Assembly: GCA_036494675.1 (NCBI GenBank)
Contig: DASXOA010000533.1
Span: forward strand, 36,089 to 100,088
DNA: 64,000 bases
Source of the DNA: Rugosimonospora sp036494675
Lineage (GTDB): Bacteria; Actinomycetota; Actinomycetes; Mycobacteriales; Micromonosporaceae
Direction of reading: 5' to 3'
Part shown: in pieces, positions 17,097 through 25,625 of the stretch
Layout of the letters: each line of letters opens with the position of its first letter
Position numbering within the stretch: the first letter of the stretch is position 1
Made by a program: the position numbers and the translations under genes
The notes under the pieces: generated by a model
The model's database searches: none
Seen by the model: the letters and a program-made list of their open reading frames with translations, nothing else
Told to the model about the DNA's origin: nothing

Positions 17097-20000
17097 GCCA
17101 GCAACTGCCGGACGTCCCACAACCACACTCCGTCCACGTACCGGGGACGGAAGCCGAACAGCTCGCTGCCCGTCTCGTTCACCGCGTCGGTGTGGAAACC
17201 GGGCACCACGACCACGACCGACGCCCGCCAGTAGCGCAGATCGGTCAGTGCGTTCGCCTGGTCCCGGGCCCCGACCTCCGGGACCCGGCCGTTCCCGGCG
17301 ACGGTGTTCAGCAGCGTTGAGGTCGCCCGTGGCGGGCTGCCGAAGGCGCCGTTCGGGGCGAGGTAGTACCCGCCCGGGATGGCGAAGTCGACGTTCGTGA
17401 TCAACGACCAGCGCATCGGTTCCAGCCGACCGATGGCCGCCGACGGGATCCCGACCAGCGAGTGGTGGTCGTCCACGTACTCGTGCCAGACGCCCTGCGT
17501 GATGAACGGCGGTACCGGCGGCAGTTCACTGGTCTGCAACGGCACCGGTACCAGCGGCACCAGGACCGCGATGAGCGCTCCGTGCCAGACCAGGTTCCCC
17601 GGCCCGAACGGATCCCGCGCGTTGACTGCCGCGACCCGGTCGCACGCCAGCGCGAGCAGGATGGCGAGCACCGGCGCGATGTCCACCGCCACCCGCGTCG
17701 GCACCACCTGCCGGAACAGTGGGGCGTGCGCGACCAGGCTCCAGGGTCCGGACACCCCCGTGTCCCGGCCTCCCACGGTGATGTGAGAGCCCAGCGACAG
17801 CGCGGTCAGGACCAGTGCCACCACACATCCGGACAGGTAGACCCGGCTGCGCCGCATCAACCACGTCATCACGCCGAGCAGGACGAGCAGCGGCCAGCCG
17901 AAGAAGGCGTTCTGCTCGGAGATGTTCTGTGCCAGCCGGCCGATGACCGTGGGGGTGCCGGCCAGCGAACTGCTGGAGAAGGCGGGGAACGAGAGCACGT
18001 CCGCCGGGTACGGGATGGGTCCGGCCGTGTTCGCCCCGGTGCCGTGCTGCGGGCCGCGGAACTCCATGTACAGCGGGTACGCCAGGAGTACACCCGCGAC
18101 CACGACGGCCACCAGCAGCCCGCGCAGGAACGGCAACGCGTCCCTGGGTACCACCGACGGTCGCATGGCGGCGTAGCTCAGCACGAACACGATGAGGCCG
18201 ATCGCGGTGATCAGCAGGACCTCTTCGTTGATGAACGCCTGCCAGGTGACCAGCAGCCCCAGGGCGATCCCGTTGCGCACGGACCGGCCCCGTACCCGCA
18301 GCAGGATGGCGCGCCAGACGATGAACGGCACCAGGAATTGCGCCACGATGTTCGGATGCCCGTACGAGTGGGAGATCATCGCCGGAGCGAAGCCGGCCAG
18401 GCCGCCCCCGACGGCGGCCGCCAGCCGTGATCTCACCACGTGCCGGGAGAGCACGTAGTACCAGGCGGCAGCGGTACCGGCGAGCGCCAGTACGGAGAAC
18501 ACCACGTAACTGACGGCGGCCCCGAAGAGCAGGGTCACCGGCGCCAGGGGCAGGCTGATGCCCAGCACCGAGGTGTTGGCCATCATGTTCACCCCGATGG
18601 GGTCTCCCAGCCGGGTGGTGAACAGCGGGTCGTCGCGGTGCGCCACGACCCGGCCGCCCCCGTAGGCGAGCATCCATTGGAAGAACGTCTGATCGGGGAC
18701 GTTGGTCTGGACTCGGCCGCTCGGGTCGGGCAGGAGCCGTTCCAGCACGTAGATGGCGCCGATGAGGTAGATGCCGACCGCCAGGACGTCGGAGCGGATG
18801 CGCCGCCATCTGCGCCTGGCCGCCGTGGGCGCGCGCCGGCCGCCCACCACCTGCCTGCGGCCCGGTCGCCCCTGGCCCGGCTGCCGCCTGCTCTGCTGGC
18901 CGCTCCCGGGACGCCGCCGGGGTCGCCCGCCACCCGGCTGGCCGCTCTCCGCGGGCTCGGTCCGGGTGCCCGTACGGGCGGCGGGGTCCGCGCCGACGGC
19001 GGTACCGGCCCGCGCCCGCGCTCTCGTCTGCGTCGCCGCGGCGCGGACCGGCTCGTCCGCCCACACCGCCTGGTCGGCGGGGTCCACCTCGCCGGTGGGG
19101 CAGGGGTCAAGCTGTCCGGTTCCGTGCGGTTCGGTGGGTAGCGGGGGCTCGGCGCCCTCGTCGGCGCGGGTCCGGTCGTCGGAGCGGCGGGGCGGTCCGT
19201 CGTCCGCGCGGTCCGGATCGCCGCCGCCCCACCGGCCCTGGTCGCCCCCGCCCCGCCGGCCCTCGTGCGACCGGCCCTCATGCGACCGGTCCTCGTCCGA
19301 CCGGCCGAGGCCACCCGCGCCCCACCAACGGCGGTCCGCCTGGTCGGAGTTCTCCCGCCCTGGGCCTTCCCGCTCTGGGTCCTGTCGACCTGGGCCTGCT
19401 TCCTCCGGATCCGCCTGCCCGGGGCCCGGCCGGTCTCGGCCTTCCTGTCCCGGGCCCGTCTGGCCTTGGCCTTCCCGCCCCGGGTCTGTCGGGCCGGGGT
19501 CCGTCTGGCCGGAGTCCGTCTGGCCGGGGTCTGGTCTGCCAAGGTCTGGCTTGCCCTGGTCCGCCGGGTCTGCCGCCGTGAGCCAGTTGAAGGGGTGGTC
19601 GGGATCCGCGTCGTCGCTGTCCCAGGGAGCGAGGTCAGCCGCGCCGGAGCCCGGCTCCGCAGAGGCCGATTCGCCGGAGCCTGACTCGCGGCGGTCCGGC
19701 TGGCCTGATCCGTCCGACCCATCCGGCCCGTCTGTCCGTGGCCCGTCTGTCCGTGGCCGGTCGTCTGCCCGTGGCCCGCCTACCCGTGCCCGGTTGTCTG
19801 CCTGCGTCCGGCCTGCCTGTTGCCGGTCCTCTGCCCGCTCGTCCGCCTGTGGCCGGTCGTCCGACGGTGGCTCGTCGGGGCCGTCCCGGAGGGTACCGGC
19901 CGGGCCTGCGCCTTCCTGGCCGGCCAACTCCTGCCACTCGACCGGATGGATCCCCGCCGTGGGCTCATCCGAATCCCATTTGTCCCACTTCGTGCGCCGG

Positions 20001-20449
20001 TCCGCCTCACCCCGTCCCGCCGCGCCCAGACGGGGCCTCCCGAAGGGCCAGCCGGTCTCGCCGCGGTCGGCGGTCTCACCCCGACCGAGAGGGCCGCCCC
20101 GGCCCCCGCCACCGTCCTGGCCACCGGTCCGGTCCCGTCCGCCGCCCCTGTCCCGGTCGGCAGGCCCACCGCCGCCGGCTCCATCCAGATTGCCAACCCC
20201 GCCCCGTCCGGCGGCCCCACCCGGGTCGCCGGCTCCGGGCCGATCGCCGGTCGCATCCTGCCTGTCGGCCCCGCCTGGGCCAGCGGCTCCATCCGGGTCG
20301 CCGGCGCTGGCGCCGTCGGGTTTCTCGCCGTCATCCGGCGGTTGGCCTATCTCGGCGAATCGGGCACGCCGAGTGGCCTCCCAGGCCTCGCGGGCGTCCG
20401 CCTCGCGCTCCCGCGCCCGACGTGATTCGTCCCCGCTGTGCCCGTCCAC
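17090..20449 (-). CDS. Membrane glycosyltransferase-like protein with a ~550-residue low-complexity N-terminal half
   Basis: An open frame of 1119 codons with two very different halves. Residues 1 to about 550 are hydrophilic and low in complexity, dominated by G, D, P, R, Q and E, with runs such as DPGQTDSGQTDPGPTDPG and PRADDRPRTDGPRTDG. The first 40 residues are different, helical and charged (REREADAREAWEATRRARF). From about residue 553 begins a polytopic membrane protein with about eleven segments and a C-terminal extracytoplasmic domain, resembling actinobacterial GT-C-like glycosyltransferases (phrases DQTFFQWML, DDPLFTTRLGDPIGVNMMAN). The GTG at 20449 is divergent from a histidine kinase. 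A shorter protein starting later cannot be excluded. The role in glycan assembly is inferred from neighbours. Confidence 0.72.
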   Translation of the reverse strand: MDGHSGDESRRAREREADAREAWEATRRARFAEIGQPPDDGEKPDGASAGDPDGAAGPGGADRQDATGDRPGAGDPGGAAGRGGVGNLDGAGGGGPADRDRGGGRDRTGGQDGGGGRGGPLGRGETADRGETGWPFGRPRLGAAGRGEADRRTKWDKWDSDEPTAGIHPVEWQELAGQEGAGPAGTLRDGPDEPPSDDRPQADERAEDRQQAGRTQADNRARVGGPRADDRPRTDGPRTDGPDGSDGSGQPDRRESGSGESASAEPGSGAADLAPWDSDDADPDHPFNWLTAADPADQGKPDLGRPDPGQTDSGQTDPGPTDPGREGQGQTGPGQEGRDRPGPGQADPEEAGPGRQDPEREGPGRENSDQADRRWWGAGGLGRSDEDRSHEGRSHEGRRGGGDQGRWGGGDPDRADDGPPRRSDDRTRADEGAEPPLPTEPHGTGQLDPCPTGEVDPADQAVWADEPVRAAATQTRARARAGTAVGADPAARTGTRTEPAESGQPGGGRPRRRPGSGQQSRRQPGQGRPGRRQVVGGRRAPTAARRRWRRIRSDVLAVGIYLIGAIYVLERLLPDPSGRVQTNVPDQTFFQWMLAYGGGRVVAHRDDPLFTTRLGDPIGVNMMANTSVLGISLPLAPVTLLFGAAVSYVVFSVLALAGTAAAWYYVLSRHVVRSRLAAAVGGGLAGFAPAMISHSYGHPNIVAQFLVPFIVWRAILLRVRGRSVRNGIALGLLVTWQAFINEEVLLITAIGLIVFVLSYAAMRPSVVPRDALPFLRGLLVAVVVAGVLLAYPLYMEFRGPQHGTGANTAGPIPYPADVLSFPAFSSSSLAGTPTVIGRLAQNISEQNAFFGWPLLVLLGVMTWLMRRSRVYLSGCVVALVLTALSLGSHITVGGRDTGVSGPWSLVAHAPLFRQVVPTRVAVDIAPVLAILLALACDRVAAVNARDPFGPGNLVWHGALIAVLVPLVPVPLQTSELPPVPPFITQGVWHEYVDDHHSLVGIPSAAIGRLEPMRWSLITNVDFAIPGGYYLAPNGAFGSPPRATSTLLNTVAGNGRVPEVGARDQANALTDLRYWRASVVVVVPGFHTDAVNETGSELFGFRPRYVDGVWLWDVRQLLAQ

Positions 20450-20520
20450 TCGCCTTATTGCAGCAAACCGGCAGGTTCCTGTCTGGACATCCGGCGACCT
20501 GGCCGAAAGGATTGTCCGCC

Positions 20521-21834
20521 GTGAGGGCGAACCTCTCTGCCGCGCTCGCCGTACTCGCGCTGCTCGCCGCGCTCGGCGCGACCGTGTACGGGGTCGCCAG
20601 GCTGCGCGCCCGGCGCGGGATCGCCACCGCCACCCAGCGGGCCACCTACGACGTCCTGCACACCGTGGGGCTGGCCGCCGAGCCGCTGCGCGCCGGGCTG
20701 TCCCCGGCCAGCGCCGGCAAGGCGGTCCGGCATCTGCGGGCGTTGATCGGCGCGGCGGGCCTCGCGGTCACCGACACGAGCCGGGTGCTGGCGTTCGACG
20801 GTACCGGGGAGCACCACCGGGAGCAGTTGCTCGTGGCGGCCGCGAGAGCCGTGGGTACCGGGCGGTCCGCGGTACTGATCACCCGGGACCTGCCCTGCGA
20901 TCTGATGGACTGCCCGATCCGGGGAGCAGTCGTGGTACCGCTGCGGGTCGGCGCCCTGGTCGCACTCTCCGACGGTCTGCCCGCGCCCGGGTTCGTGCAG
21001 GCGACCCGGGAGACCGGTCGGTGGGTCGCCGCCCAGCTTGCCCTCGCCGAGTTGGACACCTCGCGCGCCCGGCTCGCCCGGGCCGAGGTGCGGGCGCTGC
21101 GGGCACAGATCAGCCCGCACTTCATCTACAACGCGCTGACCGCCATCGCGTCGTTCGTGCGCACCGACCCCGAGCGCGCCCGCGAGCTGATCCTCGAGTT
21201 CGCCGAGTTCACCCGGTACAGCTTCCGGGCGCACGGCGAGTTCACGACGCTTGCCGAGGAGTTGCGCTCGATCGACCGGTACCTGACCATCGAGCGGGCC
21301 CGGTTCGGTGAGCGGCTACAGGTGCGACTGCAGATCGCGCCGGAAGTGCTGCCCGTCGGGCTTCCGTTCCTGTGTCTCCAGCCTCTGGTCGAAAACGCCG
21401 TGCGGCATGGGCTGTCCAGGAAGCCGGGAATGGGTACGGTCAGCATCGTCGCCCGGGACGCGGGTGCGGAATGCCACATCACGGTCGAGGATGACGGAGT
21501 GGGGATGGAACCGTCGGTGCTCACCGGCAGCCAGGACGCCGACGGAGGTTCCGTCGCCGGCCAGCTGGCGAGCCGTGGCCCGGCCGGAGGCGGCGACGGG
21601 TCGACTGGGGACGGGTCGGGCGATGCCGGTCAGGTCGGCGGCCGCGGTCCGGCGGGTGGCGACGAGTCGAGCGACGCCGGACAGCACGTCGGGCTGTCCA
21701 ATGTAGACGATCGGCTTCGCGCCGCGTTCGGGGACGAGTTCGGCCTGGTGGTGGAGACCGCACCGGGTGCGGGCACCAAGGTGAGCATGCGGGTGCCGAA
21801 GTTCCATCCGGGCGTACGGGCGGGCCGGTCATGA
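20521..21834 (+). CDS. LytS-type sensor histidine kinase
   Basis: A 437-residue histidine kinase with one N-terminal membrane helix. A GAF-like region (about residues 50-170) contains SAVLITRDLPCDLMDC, followed by the His_kinase domain with phospho-acceptor in QISPHFIYNAL (about H200) and a GHKL ATPase domain with N-box LVENAVRHGL and DDGVGM. Between that box and the GLSNVDDRL loop lies a 50-60 residue low-complexity insertion (about residues 334-390) with a repeated GPAGG-type motif, absent from typical LytS proteins. The GTG at 20521 has a weak GAAAGG site upstream. Its end overlaps the LytTR regulator gene by ATGA, so the two form a system. Confidence 0.92.
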   Translation: MRANLSAALAVLALLAALGATVYGVARLRARRGIATATQRATYDVLHTVGLAAEPLRAGLSPASAGKAVRHLRALIGAAGLAVTDTSRVLAFDGTGEHHREQLLVAAARAVGTGRSAVLITRDLPCDLMDCPIRGAVVVPLRVGALVALSDGLPAPGFVQATRETGRWVAAQLALAELDTSRARLARAEVRALRAQISPHFIYNALTAIASFVRTDPERARELILEFAEFTRYSFRAHGEFTTLAEELRSIDRYLTIERARFGERLQVRLQIAPEVLPVGLPFLCLQPLVENAVRHGLSRKPGMGTVSIVARDAGAECHITVEDDGVGMEPSVLTGSQDADGGSVAGQLASRGPAGGGDGSTGDGSGDAGQVGGRGPAGGDESSDAGQHVGLSNVDDRLRAAFGDEFGLVVETAPGAGTKVSMRVPKFHPGVRAGRS

Positions 21835-22589
21835 GCGGGCTGCGGGTGCTGGCCGTCGACGATGAGCCCCCGGCCCTCGACGAGCTGGCATACCTGCTGC
21901 GTGCCGACGCGCGAGTGGCCACCGTACACACCGCGCCCGACGCGACCGAGGCGTTGCGGGTGCTGCGCGACGCTGAGGTGGACGCGGTGTTCCTGGACAT
22001 CAGGATGCCGGGACTTGACGGGATGGAGTTGGCCCGCATCCTCGGCCGGTTCGCCAAGCCGCCCGCCATCGTGTTCGTCACCGCGTACGACGACCGTGCC
22101 GTCGAGGCGTTTGAGCTGGCGGTCGCCGACTACATCCGTAAGCCGGTGCAGACCGAACGGTTGGCCGAGTCGTTGCGCCGGGTGGCGGGAGCTCGCCTGG
22201 TGCCCGCCCATCCGGCCGTTGCCGGTCGCCGGGAACGCGCCGACGATCCGACGATCCCCGTGGAACTGGCCGGCGTCACCAAGTTGCTGCCCCGTTCGTC
22301 GGTACGGTGGGTGGAAGCGCAGGGCGACTATGCGCGGCTGCACACGGCGGAGGCGTCGCACCTGGTACGGGTGTCGCTGGCCACCCTGGCGGAGCGGTGG
22401 GCCGACGCGGGGTTCGTCCGGATCCACCGCTCGTACCTCGTGCAACTGCGCCTGATCTCGGAGCTGCGCCTGATCTCGGGGGCGTACGTCGTCGCGATCG
22501 ACGGTCAGGAGCTACCGGTGGCCCGCCGGCACACCCGTGATCTCAAGGACCGTCTGGTTCGCGCCGCCAAGCAGAGCTGGAACCGCTGA
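21831..22589 (+). CDS. LytTR-family response regulator
   Basis: A 252-residue DNA-binding response regulator. The receiver domain (about residues 1-120) has the acidic pocket DDE at 10-12, the phosphorylated aspartate D56 in VFLDIRMPG, the conserved threonine in VTAYDD and lysine in RKPVQ. A C-terminal LytTR domain (about residues 150-250) shows EAQGDYARLHT, FVRIHRSYLV and LPVARRH, the beta-sheet DNA-contact region. A short internal duplication gives LRLISELRLISG. It is translated from an ATGA overlap with the LytS-type kinase gene. In related genomes such pairs often control symporter genes; two symporter genes lie downstream here, but the link is inference. Confidence 0.95.
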   Translation: MSGLRVLAVDDEPPALDELAYLLRADARVATVHTAPDATEALRVLRDAEVDAVFLDIRMPGLDGMELARILGRFAKPPAIVFVTAYDDRAVEAFELAVADYIRKPVQTERLAESLRRVAGARLVPAHPAVAGRRERADDPTIPVELAGVTKLLPRSSVRWVEAQGDYARLHTAEASHLVRVSLATLAERWADAGFVRIHRSYLVQLRLISELRLISGAYVVAIDGQELPVARRHTRDLKDRLVRAAKQSWNR

Positions 22590-22594
22590 CGCGG

Positions 22595-23173
22595 TCAGAA
22601 GATCTCGGTCGGATCGAAGTCGACCGGGAACGGTTGGTCGGTCCTCAGCCGGTCGCCTGGCTTGACGACGGCCGACTCCTCGTAGTGCCGGCCGGAGGCG
22701 TCCAGCTCCAGCACCGTGATCGTCTGCCCGTCCTGGTCGACGATCCAGTACTGCGGGATGCGCGCGGCAGCGTAGTCGTACCGCTTCATCACGAGGTCGC
22801 GCCCGGAGTTGCTCGGTGAGAGCACCTCGACGACGAGCATCGCGTCGGTGGGTTCGAGCGCATTCCTGCGGACGCCCAACGCGGAACGGCGCAAGACGAT
22901 CAGGTCGGGAACGTAATAGGTGATGCCGTCGCGCACGTTGACGCCGAAGCCCGAGCCGGCGACGTAGAGATCCTTGGGGGCGTCGCGTTTGAGGATGTCG
23001 GTCAGATCCTGGCTGACGCGGCAGTGGAAGTTGTCAGGGGTAGGGCTCACCAGCAGACTCCCGTCGAGGAGCTCGTACCGGTTGCCTTCGGGCAGGTCCG
23101 CGAGATCGTCAATCGTCCACGGCTTGCCGGCCTCGCGATGCATGAGCGGATCGGTCACTGTCATGCCGCTCAT
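22595..23173 (-). CDS. Uma2-family (DUF820) putative endonuclease
   Basis: A 192-residue protein of the Uma2/DUF820 family, which has a PD-(D/E)XK nuclease-like core. Family features are the opening WTIDDLADLPEGNRYELLDGSL, shown in parts, then YYVPDLIVLRR, LVVEVLSPSN with the EVLSPS acidic signature, and YDYAAARIPQYWIVD. Putative catalytic residues (D in VPDL, E in VEVLSPS, K in MKRYDY) are present. Many actinobacteria carry dozens of copies whose biological role is unknown. The ATG at 23173 is used; another ATG three codons later is possible. It ends five bases from the convergent LytTR gene. Confidence 0.9.
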   Translation of the reverse strand: MSGMTVTDPLMHREAGKPWTIDDLADLPEGNRYELLDGSLLVSPTPDNFHCRVSQDLTDILKRDAPKDLYVAGSGFGVNVRDGITYYVPDLIVLRRSALGVRRNALEPTDAMLVVEVLSPSNSGRDLVMKRYDYAAARIPQYWIVDQDGQTITVLELDASGRHYEESAVVKPGDRLRTDQPFPVDFDPTEIF

Positions 23174-23202
23174 CTTGTCGGGATCGCAAAGACCGTGGTC
23201 GG

Positions 23203-23241
23203 TTATCCACAGGCCAGTTTAGTCATCCACAGGACCAGTTT
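23203..23241. repeat. Direct repeat with DnaA-box-like cores
   Basis: Two copies of a 19-base unit spaced 20 bases apart: TTATCCACAGGCCAGTTT at 23203 and TCATCCACAGGACCAGTTT at 23223. The first core, TTATCCACA, equals the Escherichia coli DnaA box. They lie between the divergent Uma2 gene and the OmpR-type regulator gene, so they might also be operator sites. Confidence 0.55.
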
Positions 23242-23333
23242 CCGGGCTTGACGGCGGCCAGCACCGAACGCCTGCACGGGTCCTTCACAACGCGCACGCG
23301 ACCCGTCCACGCCCGGCTCCTACGCTCGTGCAC

Positions 23334-24131
23334 ATGGGTACTCGCCGGATCCTGATCGTCGAAGACGAGCCGACCATCGCCGACGCGGTCGCCGCGCGTA
23401 TGCGGGCCGAGGGGTTCCTCGTGGACCTCGCCGCCAGCGGGCCCGACGCGGTCGCGGCCGCCCGCCGGGTGCCGCCCGACCTGGTCATCCTCGACATCAT
23501 GCTGCCCGGCTTCGACGGGCTGGAGGTGTGCCGGCGGATCCAGGCCGAGCGCCCGGTGCCGGTGATCATGCTGACCGCGCGGGACGATGAGACCGACCTG
23601 CTCGTCGGGCTCGCCGTGGGTGCCGACGACTACCTCACCAAGCCGTTCTCGCTGCGCGAGCTGGCGGCCCGGGTACACGCGCTGCTGCGCCGGATGGAGC
23701 GGGCGGCGACCGGCGGCGGCCAGGCACCGATCGCACTGGGCGACCTGGAGATCAATCAGGCCGAGCGGCGGGTCCGCCGGGCCGGCGTCGAGGTCCACCT
23801 CACGCCGACCGAGTTCGACCTGCTGCTGCACCTGGCCGGCTGGCCGCGCACCGTCCTGCCCCGGGAACGGTTGCTGGCCGAGGTATGGGGCTGGGCCGAC
23901 GCATCGGGGACGCGCACGGTGGACAGTCACGTCAAGGCACTGCGGCGCAAGCTGGGTGCCGACGTGATCCGCACCGTGCACGGCGTCGGCTACTCCCTGG
24001 AGGTCGCGCACTCCCCGTGTCTGCCCGGGGGAGCGGAGTCGGGCTATGGCGGAGGCGAGCACTCCCCGCGCTTGGCCGGGGGAGCGCAGGGTGAACACTC
24101 CCCACGTCTGCCTGAGGGGAGGCCGGTATGA
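23334..24131 (+). CDS. OmpR/PhoB-family response regulator
   Basis: A 265-residue transcription regulator. The receiver domain (residues 1-115) has acidic residues at 10-12, D54 in VILDIMLPG, T in MLTARDD and K in TKPFSLREL. The winged-helix domain (about residues 130-225) includes LTPTEFDLLLHLA, RTVDSHVKALRRKLG and TVHGVGY. The ATG at 23334 sits seven bases after TACGCT, so the transcript is probably leaderless; a GTG two codons earlier is possible. Beyond the usual end VHGVGYSL the protein carries a 40-residue tail built of three HSPRL-like repeats. It overlaps the downstream kinase gene by ATGA. Confidence 0.94.
   Translation: MGTRRILIVEDEPTIADAVAARMRAEGFLVDLAASGPDAVAAARRVPPDLVILDIMLPGFDGLEVCRRIQAERPVPVIMLTARDDETDLLVGLAVGADDYLTKPFSLRELAARVHALLRRMERAATGGGQAPIALGDLEINQAERRVRRAGVEVHLTPTEFDLLLHLAGWPRTVLPRERLLAEVWGWADASGTRTVDSHVKALRRKLGADVIRTVHGVGYSLEVAHSPCLPGGAESGYGGGEHSPRLAGGAQGEHSPRLPEGRPV
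24011..24120 (+). repeat. Three imperfect hairpin repeats encoding the regulator tail
   Basis: Copies at 24011-24033, 24062-24084 and 24098-24120 share the pattern CTCCCC-N10-12-GGGGAG and each can form a short hairpin. They encode HSPCLPGGA, HSPRLAGGA and HSPRLPEG at the end of the OmpR-type regulator. A fourth, related copy is in another gene at 47982-48012. Confidence 0.7.
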
Positions 24132-25186
24132 CGGCCGGTCAGCTCGGCGTGGACGGCACCGGACGGGTCCGTGCGGCCATGGTCCGGCTGGTCGAGCTGA
24201 TGCCCCGGCCGCTGGACTTCGTCCGGTACATCAAGCTCAAGCTCGGGATCGTCGTGCTGGCCAGCGGGGCGGCCGGCCTCATCGTGTTCGGGGGCGTCGT
24301 CGGCTCGTTGCCGCTCGCGGCCTCGCTGACCGCGATCGGAGTCGCGCTGCTCACCTCGCAGACGCTGGCGCACGGGATGACGCGGCCGCTGCGGGACATG
24401 ACCACGGCGGTACGGGCGATGGCGCGGGGCGACTACACCCGGCGGGTACGGGCGACGTCGCGGGACGAGGTCGGGCAGCTCGCGGCGGCGTTCAACCAGA
24501 TGACCGCCGACCTGGCGGCGGCCGACCGGCAGCGCCGTGAGCTGATCGCGAACGTGTCGCACGAGCTGCGTACCCCCATCTCGGCTCTCCAGGCAGTGCT
24601 GGAGAACGTGGTCGACGGCGTCTCCGACCCGCAGGCGCTGCGTACCGCGCTGGCCCAGACCGAGCGGCTCGGCCGGCTCGTCGCCGAACTGCTCGACCTG
24701 TCCCGGATCGAGGCCGGCGCCGTGCCGCTGGATCTGGCCCAGTTCGATGTGACGGAGTTCCTTCAGGAGGCGGTACGCGCGGCCGAGGTGGCCGCGGTGG
24801 CGGCCGGCCGCGCGGTGAGCTTCGAGGCGTCGGACCTGCCGCTGGTCGCGGTCGCCGACCCGGCCCGGCTGCACCAGGTACTGGCGAACCTGCTGGACAA
24901 CGCGGCACGGCACAGCCCCGACGGCGGCATCGTCACCGCCGTGGCCCGGCGGGAGGCCGACCGGTTCATCATCGAGGTGACCGACGAGGGCCCGGGGATC
25001 CCGCCGGAGCAGCGGGCCGGGGTCTTCGAACGGTTCACCCGCGGCGAGCGCACCGGCGGCCAGGCGGGCACGGGTCTGGGGCTGGCGATCGCCCGCTGGG
25101 CCGTCGAGCTGCACGGCGGCGACATCGCGGTGGTCGACGCGCCGAGGTCGGGCTGCCGCATCCGGGTGGCGCTCCCGGCTCGCTGA
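24128..25186 (+). CDS. HAMP-containing sensor histidine kinase
   Basis: A 352-residue membrane kinase, partner of the preceding OmpR-type regulator (ATGA overlap). Two closely spaced hydrophobic segments (about residues 38-60 and 62-78) leave almost no extracytoplasmic loop, so the signal is probably sensed in or near the membrane. A HAMP domain (RPLRDMTTAVRAMARGDY, about residues 88-140), the HisKA domain with H145 in VSHELRTPISALQ, and the HATPase domain with NLLDNAARHS, DEGPGIPPE and GTGLGLAIARW follow in order. All catalytic boxes are intact. The stimulus is unknown; the symporter operon begins 64 bases downstream. Confidence 0.95.
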   Translation: MTAGQLGVDGTGRVRAAMVRLVELMPRPLDFVRYIKLKLGIVVLASGAAGLIVFGGVVGSLPLAASLTAIGVALLTSQTLAHGMTRPLRDMTTAVRAMARGDYTRRVRATSRDEVGQLAAAFNQMTADLAAADRQRRELIANVSHELRTPISALQAVLENVVDGVSDPQALRTALAQTERLGRLVAELLDLSRIEAGAVPLDLAQFDVTEFLQEAVRAAEVAAVAAGRAVSFEASDLPLVAVADPARLHQVLANLLDNAARHSPDGGIVTAVARREADRFIIEVTDEGPGIPPEQRAGVFERFTRGERTGGQAGTGLGLAIARWAVELHGGDIAVVDAPRSGCRIRVALPAR

Positions 25187-25250
25187 CCCCGACCGGGCAA
25201 CCGGCCGGCGGCCGTTGCGCACCTGCCGGTATGGCGACACACTGCGGTCC

Positions 25251-25625
25251 ATGCCTCCCGAACCGCTCAAGCGAGTCCGCGTCGTTCTGGCCGACGCCGC
25301 CGCGCCCCGGGGCGGCGGCGACCACACCCGGACCGAGCTCGAGGAGCAGACCGGCATCGGCGAGGCGCTCGTCAAGGGCCTGGTGCGCACTCAACTGGCG
25401 CTCGCGCTGCGGTGTGCCGCGGTGGTCGCGGTCGGCCTGGGTACCCTGCCCCTGCTGTTCGCGATCGCGCCGGCGGTCGCCGGTACCCGCCCGTTCGGCG
25501 TGGTGTTGCCGTGGCTGCTGCTCGGCGTCGCCGCGTACCCGTTCCTGTTCGGCGTCGGCTGGGCCTACGTTCATCTGGTCGAGCGCACCGAGCGGGACTT
25601 CACCGATCTGGTGGAGAAACACTGA
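25251..25625 (+). CDS. Small two-helix membrane protein, symporter partner (MctB-like)
   Basis: A 124-residue protein with two hydrophobic segments (about residues 42-66 and 76-105) and hydrophilic ends. It directly precedes a sodium:solute symporter gene and its stop codon overlaps that gene's start, the arrangement of small partner proteins such as DUF485 or corynebacterial MctB ahead of monocarboxylate symporters. The sequence itself is not a clear DUF485 member, so the call is mainly from context. The ATG at 25251 is chosen; an upstream TTG at 25215 in the same frame is less likely. Confidence 0.7.
   Translation: MPPEPLKRVRVVLADAAAPRGGGDHTRTELEEQTGIGEALVKGLVRTQLALALRCAAVVAVGLGTLPLLFAIAPAVAGTRPFGVVLPWLLLGVAAYPFLFGVGWAYVHLVERTERDFTDLVEKH

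Noticed and set aside
15453..17126. Minus-strand frame of 557 codons opposite the sugar transferase gene
   Set aside because: The plus-strand protein has all sugar transferase motifs; the minus-strand translation has none and poor codon usage.
18771..21311. Long plus-strand frame of about 850 codons opposite the low-complexity half of the glycosyltransferase gene
   Set aside because: The product is only P/S/R/G-rich sequence and runs through the divergent promoter into the kinase gene out of frame. The minus-strand frame ends in a clear membrane domain.
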